Part shown: piece by piece, positions 6,688 through 15,294 of the stretch
How positions within the stretch are numbered: position 1 is the stretch's first letter
Layout: every line of letters starts with the position of its first letter
Assembly: GCA_934667845.1 (NCBI GenBank)
Contig: CAKUMQ010000043.1
Coordinates: forward strand, 1 to 22,609
Reading direction: 5' to 3'
Origin: an uncultured Eubacteriales bacterium
GTDB taxonomy: Bacteria > Bacillota > Clostridia > Oscillospirales > Acutalibacteraceae
Length of the DNA: 22,609 nt
Program-made: the position numbers and the translations under genes
The notes under the pieces: generated by a model
The model's input: only the letters and a program-made list of their open reading frames with translations
Databases searched by the model: none
What the model was told of the DNA's origin: nothing

Positions 6688-8709
6688 ATGAACAGCAAGA
6701 CGAAGGAATGGGGCATTTTGTCGCTCGACCCCTATCTGCGCCCCTATGCGGATGCCATTGACGCCCGCATGCAGGCCCTGCGGGAGACCCGCCGCCGTCT
6801 GCTTGCGCCGAAGCAGGAGCTGACCGCCTTTGCCACGGGGCATCTGTTTTACGGCTTCCACCGCACCCGCACGGGCTGGGTCTACCGCGAATGGGCGCCC
6901 GCCGCCGAGGCGATGCACCTGATCGGCGATTTCAACGGCTGGAACCGGCAGTCCCACCCGATGACGCCGATCGGAAACGGCAACTGGGAGATCACGCTCT
7001 CCGGCTGCCATGCGCTCCCCCACGGTTCCCGCGTGAAGGTACAGGTGACGGCGAACGGGCAGAGCTTTGACCGCATCCCGCTGTATATCCGCCGCGTGGT
7101 GCAGGATCCCGAGACCGGCGCGTTTGACGGGCAGATCTGGGCACCGGCACGGGCGTATGTCTGGAAGCATCCCGCCCCGGTCCGCGCGCCGCGCCCGCTT
7201 CTGATCTATGAGTGCCATATCGGCATGGCATCGGAGGAGGGCAAGGTCGCGAGCTTTCGGGAATTCACCCGCGACGTGCTGCCGCGCATCAAAGAGGACG
7301 GCTATACGGCGGTACAGATCATGGCGGTGATGGAGCACCCGTATTATGCGAGCTTCGGTTATCAGGTGACGAATTTTTTTGCGGTCTCCTCCCGCTTCGG
7401 CACGCCCGACGAGCTGAAAGCGCTGATCGACACGGCGCACGGGCTGGGGCTGTCGGTACTGCTCGACGTGATCCACTCCCATATGGCGCGCAACACCGCT
7501 GAGGGACCCGCCGCCTTTGACGGCACCGACTGCCAGCTCTGCCATGCGGGACCGCAGGGCGACCACCCCGCCTGGGGCACCCGCCTGTTCGACTACGGCA
7601 AGCCCGCCGTGCTGCATTTTCTGCTGTCCAATCTCCAGTTCTGGCTGACGGAATATCATTTTGACGGCTTCCGCTTCGACGGCGTGACCTCCATGCTCTA
7701 TCACGACCACGGACTGGGCACGGCGTTTGACTGCTACGACAAATATTTCAGCCCCAATACCGACAGCGACGCCGTCGTGTATCTCCAGCTTGCGAATCAG
7801 CTGATCCACGCCGTGTCGCCGCAGGCGGTCACGGTGGCGGAGGATATGAGCGGGATGCCGGGCATGTGCCTGCCGGTCACAAAGGGCGGCATCGGCTTTG
7901 ATTACCGGCTCGCCATGGGCTCGCCCGATTTCTGGATACAAACGGTGAACTGCGCCCGCGACGAGGACTGGAACATGGATCGGATGTGGGCGGAGATGAC
8001 GACCCGCCGCCCGGGCGAAAAAAATATCGGCTACTGCGAGTCGCACGACCAGGCGCTCGTGGGCGACAAGACGCTGATGTTCCGCCTGGCGGATCAGGAG
8101 ATGTACTGGCACATGGCGGACAGCACGGTTAACGAGCCGATCCGCCGCGCCGTCGCGCTGCACAAGCTCATCCGCCTGACGGCGTTTTCGCTTGCGGGCG
8201 AGGGCTATCTCAACTTCATGGGCAACGAATTCGGGCATCCCGAGTGGATCGACTTCCCGCGCGAGGGCAATCACAACAGCTTCCACTACTGCCGTCGGCA
8301 GTGGAGCCTTGCGGATGCACCGGATCTGCAGTACCGCTTTCTGCTCGCCTTTGACCGCGCCATGCTGCCGCTTGCGGACGGCGATCTGTACGCCTGTGTG
8401 CCGCGGCTGATCCGCCTGCACAACGACAACAAGCTGCTGATCTACCGCCGCGGCGCGTATTTGTTTGCACTCAGCTTCCACCCCTTTGCCACGCAGACCG
8501 TAACGCTGCCGCCCGAGGGGAACGGCCAGCTGACGCTGGTGCTCAACTCGTCCGATCCCGCGTTCGGCGGCGGTTATACCGCGCCGCAGACGGCAGAGAC
8601 GGCGGCGGAGGGCGAAAACGGCGCATTTGCGCTGTCGGTCACGCTCCCGCCCCGCACCGCGCTGGTCTATCGCGTCGGCAGGGCGGGCGCCGCACGCAAA
8701 AAGCGCTGA
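6688..8709 (+). CDS. glgB: 1,4-alpha-glucan branching enzyme, eukaryote-like GH13_8 type
   Basis: A 673-residue cytosolic enzyme that makes alpha-1,6 branches in glycogen. The order is an N-terminal CBM48-type domain (REWAPAAEAMHLIGDFNGWNR at ~68-87), a GH13 (beta/alpha)8 barrel and a C-terminal beta domain. Catalytic residues are visible: nucleophile Asp331 in GFRFDGVTSM, acid/base Glu385 in VAEDMSGMPG and Asp454 in ESHDQALVGDK. The wording FDGVTSMLYHDHG and EDMSGMPG matches plant/animal branching enzymes (GH13_8) rather than the usual bacterial GH13_9 type; such enzymes are known in some anaerobes. The ATG at 6688 is chosen over the much longer open frame because AGGGAGGT lies at 6673-6680 and the family N-terminus fits. 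No other glg gene is present, so the pathway is completed elsewhere. Confidence 0.93.
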   Translation: MNSKTKEWGILSLDPYLRPYADAIDARMQALRETRRRLLAPKQELTAFATGHLFYGFHRTRTGWVYREWAPAAEAMHLIGDFNGWNRQSHPMTPIGNGNWEITLSGCHALPHGSRVKVQVTANGQSFDRIPLYIRRVVQDPETGAFDGQIWAPARAYVWKHPAPVRAPRPLLIYECHIGMASEEGKVASFREFTRDVLPRIKEDGYTAVQIMAVMEHPYYASFGYQVTNFFAVSSRFGTPDELKALIDTAHGLGLSVLLDVIHSHMARNTAEGPAAFDGTDCQLCHAGPQGDHPAWGTRLFDYGKPAVLHFLLSNLQFWLTEYHFDGFRFDGVTSMLYHDHGLGTAFDCYDKYFSPNTDSDAVVYLQLANQLIHAVSPQAVTVAEDMSGMPGMCLPVTKGGIGFDYRLAMGSPDFWIQTVNCARDEDWNMDRMWAEMTTRRPGEKNIGYCESHDQALVGDKTLMFRLADQEMYWHMADSTVNEPIRRAVALHKLIRLTAFSLAGEGYLNFMGNEFGHPEWIDFPREGNHNSFHYCRRQWSLADAPDLQYRFLLAFDRAMLPLADGDLYACVPRLIRLHNDNKLLIYRRGAYLFALSFHPFATQTVTLPPEGNGQLTLVLNSSDPAFGGGYTAPQTAETAAEGENGAFALSVTLPPRTALVYRVGRAGAARKKR

Positions 8710-8771
8710 TATCCCCCGATGATTTTGTCTAACCCGTCCGACTCCCATTTTCCCTATCATCTAAATAGCAG

Positions 8772-8805
8772 GAACGGCTGCCGAGAGATCGGCAGCCGTT
8801 CTTTT
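8772..8805 (+). terminator. Intrinsic terminator between convergent genes
   Basis: A perfect 13-bp stem (8772-8784 with 8789-8801), GAGA tetraloop, then TTTT. It ends the branching-enzyme transcript. The stop of the convergent 1415-residue gene is only five bases away, so the same hairpin may stabilise or end that mRNA, although there is no T-run on that side. Confidence 0.9.
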
Positions 8806-8809
8806 GTGT

Positions 8810-11800
8810 TTATATCTCTGCTCTCCTCCGGAGAACAACTGCCGCAGCAAGCGACAAAAGCGCTCCGATCAGCATAACGGGGACAAGGGATTCAACGCCT
8901 GTGTCGGGAACAGACACAGAACTGTCGCCGGTGTGATCCCCACCGTCGACCACATTTACCTCAACCGTCGGGCACAGGTCAAGCGCATTGGCCAGCCCGT
9001 CGGGAAGATCGACAAAAGCACCCGTAAACGTATATTTGCCGGGGGAACTTCTGTTGTAGTCGTCACTCGACCAGGTTACCTTCACTGTGTACACGTTGCC
9101 GTCTGTTCCCGTCACGGAGACCGTACCGGGCAGTTTGGCAAGAACATCGCTCAAAGCGGTATTCCGGGCAACGTTGACCGCATCAATTTTATCCACGGAA
9201 GCAATCGCGCTCTCCAGCCTGACGGTATAAGGCTCGACCTCCTTCACCGAAAGATCGCTGACTTCGATCGGCAGCAATCCCGCGTGTACGCAAATATACC
9301 CGGCGTCCAAAGCGAAGGAGTCTGAGGCAAAGGACAGGATCTGTTTGTCATTGATTGCCATGCTGATCATATTATCCAATACGGATATCCTGAATCTGAA
9401 AGAGGAGTGGATATCAAAGTCGGGAATCATGGCTGCTTTCGGTCCGACCTCACCGGTACCCGGCACCCAAATGAGCGCTCTCCCTTTAGGCTCGATCGCC
9501 ACATAAATATCGGAGCCGCTATCGCTCTGTGTGGCATCTGCCGACTGCTTTCTGACACCCAATCCGGCAAATCCCCATGCGCCGGCATCCGTTGTTCCGA
9601 ACTTAAAGGTTCCCTCCGCCACAAAGTTCTTATATGTTCTCTTTGTGTATGTCAGGGAACGATCCCAATTGTTATGATCCGTATCATTATCCGACTGAAT
9701 GATCGTTCCGTCGGAAACGCTCCAGGTTCCGCCGCCGGTAACCTTCCAATTCGTCATGGAATCCGCATCCAGCCTGTCCGCTTCCGTTGCAGCGGACACA
9801 ATGGTATACCGGCTCTCGCTAACCAGACTGGTCCTGCCGTCTTTAACGGCAACGGCACGGATACAATACTGCCCGTCGGACGACTTCGCATCCAAAACGA
9901 TCGGCGCCGTATAGGCCTGCTTTGCCGCCGTGGGATAGCTTCCGTCCAGCGTATAGTAAATTTTGGCACCGGAAACAGGAGAGCTTATCTCCACCGTTTG
10001 GCTGCGGTCATAGATGCCCTCATCCAGGCTGAAGATCGGTCGGGCGTTTTCAAGGGGGATCTCCGTTTTGCAGGAGGGAAGCGTCTCCATCCATGCCGCA
10101 ATATACGGTGTGAGCAGGTTATAACCGGCAGCGTTGGGATGCACCAGGTCAAGCAGATATTCCGTTGTGGTGTTTTTCAGCACATTGGTGTTGATATTGT
10201 CATCGTTGTAAAGATCGAGATAAGGAATCCCCCATTTTTGACAGATCTGTTTCGCCACGTCAAAATAGGCAGACATATCCGCAAGATTTCCGCTGTCCAG
10301 AGTGATCCGGAAGTTGAAAATGTAGCCGATCCTTGACAATGGGAAATACTGCACCGCGTGATAGAACAGCTCCTCCAATCCGCCCGCAAAGGTGCCGGTA
10401 TCAAAGCTCGCCAGATCAAAAGAACCGCTCATTTTGCCGACCTTGACAGAATCCCATGCATCGTTCACCCCGCCATGGAGGATCACATAGTCATAGGTAT
10501 TGTTTTTCGCCTGCTTTAACTGGGTAATGATGCGGCCGGGACGGCTGACGGAAAGAGACGTGCCGCTGACAGAGTTGTTATCGGTTTTCATGGCATACTT
10601 TGCGCCTATCCGACCTGCCCACCCGCGATGCGTATCCTCACCGGCGCCGTAGCTGATAGAATCGCCCACATACAGCGCCGTCTTGCCGTACAGAGGGCTG
10701 TCCTTGGCGTCATTGCGCGGCGTGCCTATAATAAAGGCGTCAAACTCGCCGTACCAGTCCTGGATGTTCAGCCCTTCGTCCTGAGTGATCTTTATGTGGT
10801 GCATGCCCTCCGGCAAATTGTCGACCGCAAAGACCACACAGAACTGCGGATCCTCTGCATACGGCAGAATGGATCTCACGATCCTGCCGTCGATAAAGAA
10901 ATTGTTGACACAGGCATTCGGTCCCGTCTTCATGACGACGGCAATAGAGGTGCCTTCGAAACCATACTCTATCACACTGTCTAAAGCATATCCGTTAACC
11001 TTTGACGTATGATTGTAGGCATCCTCCGGCGTCATTTGTGTGGAGGGGTGCAGATAACGCCATGTATACTGAATGTTTTCATCCGTGTCATCGATAAAGG
11101 TATATCCCTTTTGGTTCAGCTTCTTCTCATCCAGGCCGGATAAAACGTCGCCTGCTTTGGGGAAAGCATCGGTATCGGGTGACGGATCTACCGTCAGTTT
11201 CTCATAGGGTAAGGTCTCCTGCAGCAAGGAGGTATCCAGCCACACGGCATTCTCCTCCGCCTTCCAGTCCAGCTTCTGCAAGTAAACGCCGCCAAGGCTG
11301 GTCTGAACCGGTTTTCCGCCCGGATAGGGACCGTTGGCGGGCGCTTCGTTGATCGCCGCACAGGCGATATAATCCACGCCGTCCACCGTGACGATCTCCG
11401 GCGCGTGCCCGTTGAGCTCGCCGATGAAATCCCGGATGCCGTTGCCGAAGTATCGGGGATCCGCCGAGCGATATACCGCAACGCGGCCGTAGTCAAATCC
11501 GCTGACAAACAGGTAGTAATACCCAAACCGCTTGATCACAAAGGGAGATTCCGCCTCTGTATAGCCCTTCGGCGGCGCCGCCAGCACCAGCGCAGGCTCC
11601 GACCAGTTCAACAGATCCGTCGACGTTCTGAGATTTATACCACCGTCTGCATAGTACATGAAGTAGCAGCCGGCTTCCTCATCATAAAAGATACAGGCAT
11701 CACGGCAGCCGCCGCCGACAAAGGCAATATTACTCTCTTTAAACTGATCGCTCTTGAACGGCACCCAGTGCTCCAGCGTGTCGTCCGTCGCCGCAAGGAC

Positions 11801-13057
11801 CCTCATCTGTACGGAGGCATCCTTTTCATTATAGTGATGATAATACATATAGGTGTTGCCGTCCGGGCTGTGAACGGCATACGGCGCCCACATATGGCCG
11901 GTATCCGGCAGGCTTTTGTCGCCGTCACTTTTCACACGGTCGGTATAGGTATAATGGTCGGTCAGATTCTGACCGATGGCATGAAAAAACGTCTTGTCGT
12001 CGCTTTTTTCCTGCCCGGCAATGCCGATAGCATGCCACCGATCCTGCGCATCCTGTATCAGGCAGAAATCCGACAGAAACTCCGCAGGATCGTCCCCGAT
12101 GATCTTTTTCGCGTTGCTCCAGCGGCTGGTAAGCTGCGGAACGTATTTTGTACTTTCTACTGTGACATTGCAGACCGTACTCAGGTATTCCTCTGCCTTA
12201 TTGCCCATGGCATTGACCGCCTTCACCTGATATTCACCGGCATCCTGATCCGTGACCCCTGTCTTGACATATACCGGTCCGGTAACGCCCGCAAGAGGCT
12301 GACCGTCCTTTGTCCACTGATAGGACAGTATGCCTGCGTCTTCTGTTTTGGCCTGGCACCGCAGCGCCAAACGCCCGCCGACCGTCACCTTCTCCGCGCC
12401 GGGCAGATCCTTCGTCAGCACCGGTTTCTCGGGATTCCCCTCCGCGACCGGGCTGCCCACAATAAACGCGTCAAATTCCGCATACCAGTCCTGTGTGCCC
12501 TTTCCGTCCTCCAGGGAGACCGTCAGCGTATGCTCGCCGGGCGTCAGACCGTCCGCGGCAAATACCACGGCAAAATGCAGGCTGTCGCTGCTGTAGGGCA
12601 GCACCTTTTTGACGGGCTCGTCGTCCAGCTTGAAGCAGTGGTTGGCTACCCGGGGACCCGCCTGCATGATGACGGCAATATAGGTTCCCTGAAACGTATA
12701 CGTTATGGTAGGCTCCAGAGACCACACGTCATATCGGGAGGTGTGATTATAGGCATCCGCCGGCGTGAGCTGGGTGGATTCGTGGAGGTACTGCCAACCG
12801 TATTGGATCGTCGGATCGGTGTCATCCACAAAAGCAAGCCCCATTTCATTAAGCCCGGCTTCATCCAGACCGGACAGCAGATCGCCTGCCTGCGGCTTTT
12901 GATCGGTATTCGGCTGGGCATTCAGCGTCAGATAATTGAACGCCGTATCCTCCTGCGCCCGCGCCGGTAAGCCGATCAGCGATCCCAACGCCAGCAGACC
13001 CGCCGCCAAAACAGCCAGTATGCTTTTCGCTCCGGCGGCGTATTTTGCCTTTACCAT
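8810..13057 (-). CDS. Giant wall-anchored protein: GH43-like propeller + SGNH esterase, multi-domain
   Basis: A 1415-residue secreted protein. The order is: signal peptide (1-34, ARA-Q); beta-sandwich module A1 (~57-202); Ig-like domain (~205-300); a GH43/GH32-like five-bladed propeller (~305-600; GHMWAPYAVHSPDG, RDACIFYDE, AESPFVIKRFGYYYLF); module A2 (~635-780), a clear copy of A1; SGNH hydrolase (~788-990) with Ser800 in GDSIS, Gly832, Asn865 in GGVND and Asp970/His973 in DLVHPN; chitobiase-C-type domain (~1005-1087); concanavalin/DUF1080-like domain (~1095-1272); Ig-like domain (~1278-1370); sorting signal VPDTG (1383-1387), hydrophobic segment and RRR tail. It likely trims and deacylates a decorated glycan at the cell surface; the substrate is unknown. 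The ATG at 13057 has AGGAGAG ten bases upstream and starts the signal peptide. It is the last gene of a three-gene run, 40 bases after the preceding stop. Confidence 0.85.
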   Translation of the reverse strand: MVKAKYAAGAKSILAVLAAGLLALGSLIGLPARAQEDTAFNYLTLNAQPNTDQKPQAGDLLSGLDEAGLNEMGLAFVDDTDPTIQYGWQYLHESTQLTPADAYNHTSRYDVWSLEPTITYTFQGTYIAVIMQAGPRVANHCFKLDDEPVKKVLPYSSDSLHFAVVFAADGLTPGEHTLTVSLEDGKGTQDWYAEFDAFIVGSPVAEGNPEKPVLTKDLPGAEKVTVGGRLALRCQAKTEDAGILSYQWTKDGQPLAGVTGPVYVKTGVTDQDAGEYQVKAVNAMGNKAEEYLSTVCNVTVESTKYVPQLTSRWSNAKKIIGDDPAEFLSDFCLIQDAQDRWHAIGIAGQEKSDDKTFFHAIGQNLTDHYTYTDRVKSDGDKSLPDTGHMWAPYAVHSPDGNTYMYYHHYNEKDASVQMRVLAATDDTLEHWVPFKSDQFKESNIAFVGGGCRDACIFYDEEAGCYFMYYADGGINLRTSTDLLNWSEPALVLAAPPKGYTEAESPFVIKRFGYYYLFVSGFDYGRVAVYRSADPRYFGNGIRDFIGELNGHAPEIVTVDGVDYIACAAINEAPANGPYPGGKPVQTSLGGVYLQKLDWKAEENAVWLDTSLLQETLPYEKLTVDPSPDTDAFPKAGDVLSGLDEKKLNQKGYTFIDDTDENIQYTWRYLHPSTQMTPEDAYNHTSKVNGYALDSVIEYGFEGTSIAVVMKTGPNACVNNFFIDGRIVRSILPYAEDPQFCVVFAVDNLPEGMHHIKITQDEGLNIQDWYGEFDAFIIGTPRNDAKDSPLYGKTALYVGDSISYGAGEDTHRGWAGRIGAKYAMKTDNNSVSGTSLSVSRPGRIITQLKQAKNNTYDYVILHGGVNDAWDSVKVGKMSGSFDLASFDTGTFAGGLEELFYHAVQYFPLSRIGYIFNFRITLDSGNLADMSAYFDVAKQICQKWGIPYLDLYNDDNINTNVLKNTTTEYLLDLVHPNAAGYNLLTPYIAAWMETLPSCKTEIPLENARPIFSLDEGIYDRSQTVEISSPVSGAKIYYTLDGSYPTAAKQAYTAPIVLDAKSSDGQYCIRAVAVKDGRTSLVSESRYTIVSAATEADRLDADSMTNWKVTGGGTWSVSDGTIIQSDNDTDHNNWDRSLTYTKRTYKNFVAEGTFKFGTTDAGAWGFAGLGVRKQSADATQSDSGSDIYVAIEPKGRALIWVPGTGEVGPKAAMIPDFDIHSSFRFRISVLDNMISMAINDKQILSFASDSFALDAGYICVHAGLLPIEVSDLSVKEVEPYTVRLESAIASVDKIDAVNVARNTALSDVLAKLPGTVSVTGTDGNVYTVKVTWSSDDYNRSSPGKYTFTGAFVDLPDGLANALDLCPTVEVNVVDGGDHTGDSSVSVPDTGVESLVPVMLIGALLSLAAAVVLRRRAEI

Positions 13058-13097
13058 ATAGCATTCACTCTCCTGTTCAGTTGATGCGTTCTGTCTG

Positions 13098-14129
13098 TCA
13101 TCCTGCTTTTTTGCGTATGACCAGAAAATAAACTGCAGCGCCTGCACCGCCTAAGACAATAACGGCGCCGATCACGACCCAAGCCCACGGAAAGCCGCCG
13201 TCACTGTCCTTTCCGTTTTCCAGATCCTCCAGACTGACCGCCTTTGTCGCGACGGCTTCCGTCGTGCCTGCAGTCGTCGCGTCGGAAACGCCTGCGGTGC
13301 TGTCACTTGTCCCGACCGTCTCTGTATCCGATACCTCGCCGGGCTGTGTACCGTCCGTCCGGGAGGACGTCGCGGAGGAACGCGCAGTAGTGCCGGTCGC
13401 CGCATTTGTTGTTGTCGTCGGCTCGATAATAGCGACAGGGTCTCCGCTGTCATCCAGCCGGGTTATGGAAAAGTCGTCGAAAATAACGGTATTATTCACC
13501 GCCATTAACGAAATATATCCCTCGCGGATCAGAGATACGAATGATTTTTGCGCCGCCTGCCTGCCGTCGATATACACGGTGACCAGATCGTTCACTGCCC
13601 TGATCTTCATCACATGCGCGTCATTTTTTCGGTAGCTTTTATCTGCGCTTTCCTCAAAGGGACCGCCGATCTCGGCGGCACCCCAGAACGTCGCCATACC
13701 TTCGTCCTGCACAAAAATACCGAGACCGTCATCCAGAAAATATTTTCCGGGGAAATTCTGCCGGATCGCGACAACTGCCCACGGCCAGTCGTCGCCGGTC
13801 TTCTGGTATTTTACGCTCAGTTCAAAATTCTTAAAGGTATAGTCCTTAAGCGTCAGAGCGGCAACATACTTGGTGCCCTGCCCCTCGACAATATCATCTA
13901 CCCTCTTGACCGCGCCGTTTTCATGCACCCAATGCTTTGAAAAGTCCTCCTCCTGAGACTGACCGGCATCCAGAATATAATACGCCTGCCAATCGTCCAG
14001 GTCGTCCTTGCTGCCAAACGAATTGGTATAGGTTTTTGCGCCTGCGGCAGGGGCAGCCGCAAAAGCATGCATACCGGCTGCGCAGAGGATCGCTGCAATA
14101 ACGGATGTGATCACCAATACTTTCTTCAT
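13098..14129 (-). CDS. Secreted membrane-anchored laminin-G/DUF1080-like protein
   Basis: A 343-residue protein with a signal peptide (1-24, AFA-A), a concanavalin-like beta-sandwich domain (~33-225; FGSKDDLDDWQ, NFELSVKYQ, VTVYIDGR, IFDDFSITRLD), a Thr/Ser-rich stalk (~236-298), one C-terminal membrane helix (~314-337) and an RKK stop-transfer tail. There is no LPXTG, so it is held by the membrane helix and not by sortase. The globular domain resembles residues ~1095-1272 of the 1415-residue product of the next gene, so both probably bind or act on the same type of glycan. DUF1080 proteins include 3-keto-disaccharide hydrolases, but no catalytic residues can be claimed here. A strong AGGAGGT lies just before the ATG. 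Confidence 0.82.
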   Translation of the reverse strand: MKKVLVITSVIAAILCAAGMHAFAAAPAAGAKTYTNSFGSKDDLDDWQAYYILDAGQSQEEDFSKHWVHENGAVKRVDDIVEGQGTKYVAALTLKDYTFKNFELSVKYQKTGDDWPWAVVAIRQNFPGKYFLDDGLGIFVQDEGMATFWGAAEIGGPFEESADKSYRKNDAHVMKIRAVNDLVTVYIDGRQAAQKSFVSLIREGYISLMAVNNTVIFDDFSITRLDDSGDPVAIIEPTTTTNAATGTTARSSATSSRTDGTQPGEVSDTETVGTSDSTAGVSDATTAGTTEAVATKAVSLEDLENGKDSDGGFPWAWVVIGAVIVLGGAGAAVYFLVIRKKAG

Positions 14130-14148
14130 TTTCTACCTCCTGTTTCTG

Positions 14149-14197
14149 ACCGTAAATACCGTAAGCTGTGTGCCGATATTCCATCTCTTTACCGTAA
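14149..14197. repeat. Three ACCGTAA direct repeats
   Basis: ACCGTAA occurs at 14149-14155, 14158-14164 and 14191-14197, all in the same orientation, in the 191-base gap before the gene starting at 14129. Start-to-start spacings are 9 and 33 bases. They could be a regulator site inside the operon or a chance event. Otherwise nothing is recognised in the gap. Confidence 0.35.
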
Positions 14198-14320
14198 AAG
14201 TTCTTCCCGAAGCGGCTCATGGTGTTTCCGCTTCGGAAACGGAATCTGTCCGCATCCCCTCCTCCCCTTGTGATGTCCTGCCGTGTCATTTCCCTTCGAT
14301 CAGCCGATCATCCCTGGTGA

Positions 14321-15064
14321 TCAGCCATACATATAATTGAACCGGGCATCTCCGTCAATGGTCTCACGCCACGCCCATGCCGGGTCGCCGTCCGCCCAGG
14401 TGTTGGGACGGTCAGCCCTGAACAGGATGCCGTCCGCCGGAGCCGGTTCATCCCCGCCCGATTCCTCTCCGCCGGGCTCGGGTATGGTCGCGTCGCCCGT
14501 CAGACCGATGTTGTCAATATACACCGTGGAAGCATGCGTCTCGCCGCCCGCTCCGAACTCCAGACGGAACTGCAGAGTCTGCCCCTCGGTAAAGCCTGCG
14601 TCCGCCCACTTAATACCCAGGATATGTTCACCTGCAAGCAGCACACCCGCCTGATATTCGCCGACATATGCGCCGTCCGACACAAAGTTGGCTTTCACAT
14701 ACAGGTCGTGTTCGTTTTTGATCCAGACGCGGAGGCCGTCGCCCTTGACCGTAACGGTCCTCGCCAGGTGCATCCAGCTCCAGCTGTAGCACAGGTTATA
14801 GCTGAGCGCCGCAGCCTTCGAGCCGTTCTCGCCCTTTCCCTCCGCCAGCGTCAGCGTCGGGGCAGGCGTATCCGGATCCCGGGACAATGCCCAGTAGCGG
14901 GTCACGTCCGCGTCGGCGGTCATACCCTCAAAATCCTCGATGGTCTGATACGCGTCAACGTCCGATGCATCGGCAAACGCGCCGGGAAGCATCGCCATTG
15001 AGATCAGGATCGCCCATGCCAGAATTGCCGCGCCGAGTCTTTTGCCGAGTCTCGCTTTTGTCAT
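14321..15064 (-). CDS. Secreted carbohydrate-binding-like protein (CBM11-type jelly roll), possibly truncated
   Basis: A 247-residue protein with a signal peptide (1-~31), a beta-sandwich of ~160 residues beginning YQTIEDFEG and ending STVYIDNIGLTGD, a Pro/Glu/Gly linker (~194-212) and a short tail ending FNYMYG. Opening with an EDFEG strand and closing with a VYIDNI strand is typical of CBM11/CBM-like jelly rolls in clostridial glycan-binding proteins. The linker followed by only ~35 residues suggests a second domain that is cut short. There is no membrane anchor, so the protein should be released or bound through another partner. Start choice: the ATG at 15064 is ten bases after AAGGAG (15075-15080); an in-frame GTG at 15067 is seven bases after it and is an alternative. 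First gene of the glycan operon. Confidence 0.72.
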   Translation of the reverse strand: MTKARLGKRLGAAILAWAILISMAMLPGAFADASDVDAYQTIEDFEGMTADADVTRYWALSRDPDTPAPTLTLAEGKGENGSKAAALSYNLCYSWSWMHLARTVTVKGDGLRVWIKNEHDLYVKANFVSDGAYVGEYQAGVLLAGEHILGIKWADAGFTEGQTLQFRLEFGAGGETHASTVYIDNIGLTGDATIPEPGGEESGGDEPAPADGILFRADRPNTWADGDPAWAWRETIDGDARFNYMYG

Positions 15065-15190
15065 CACACACAAACTCCTTTTCTATTTTTTTCGCATCAC
15101 GCGGAACGGACAAAAAAGATCGCTTTCTTTAACAGTTTTGTCATATATTCCTCTCAGCACGGCTTTATTTTAGCACTTTCATGTGAAATG

Positions 15191-15263
15191 TTTTGGTATC
15201 AGCCAAATAACATTTGGTATAATTCTACTTTTTATCCCCCGTTTTGCCGCGATAATACCAAAA
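15191..15263. promoter_or_regulatory. Candidate operator: three TTTGGTAT half-sites
   Basis: TTTTGGTAT at 15191-15199 and TTTGGTAT at 15213-15220 are in direct orientation with a ~22-base register (about two helical turns). An inverted copy, ATACCAAAA, is at 15255-15263. They lie 127-199 bases upstream of the glycan operon start. A - strand extended -10-like TGCTAAAAT lies at 15167-15175, downstream of the sites. Binding by a regulator is inference. Confidence 0.4.
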
Positions 15264-15294
15264 CACCTTTGTTTTTTCTGTATCGGGTCTGCCG

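Noticed and set aside
6640..8760. A 706-codon open frame on the - strand opposite the branching enzyme
   Set aside because: It is antisense to a gene with complete GH13 motifs and has an Arg/His-rich composition typical of a GC-rich shadow frame; no ribosome site or domain.
11405..12970. A 521-codon + strand frame opposite the 1415-residue gene
   Set aside because: It is antisense to clear protein domains, with no recognisable motif and no ribosome site; the same applies to the + frames at 9407-10336 and 5249-6631.
15193..15223. A + strand promoter (TTGGTA...TATAAT) upstream of 15183-15619 frames
   Set aside because: The spacing is 19 bases with a poor -35, and the + frames here have no ribosome site and run through a terminator and the abrB relic on the other strand.
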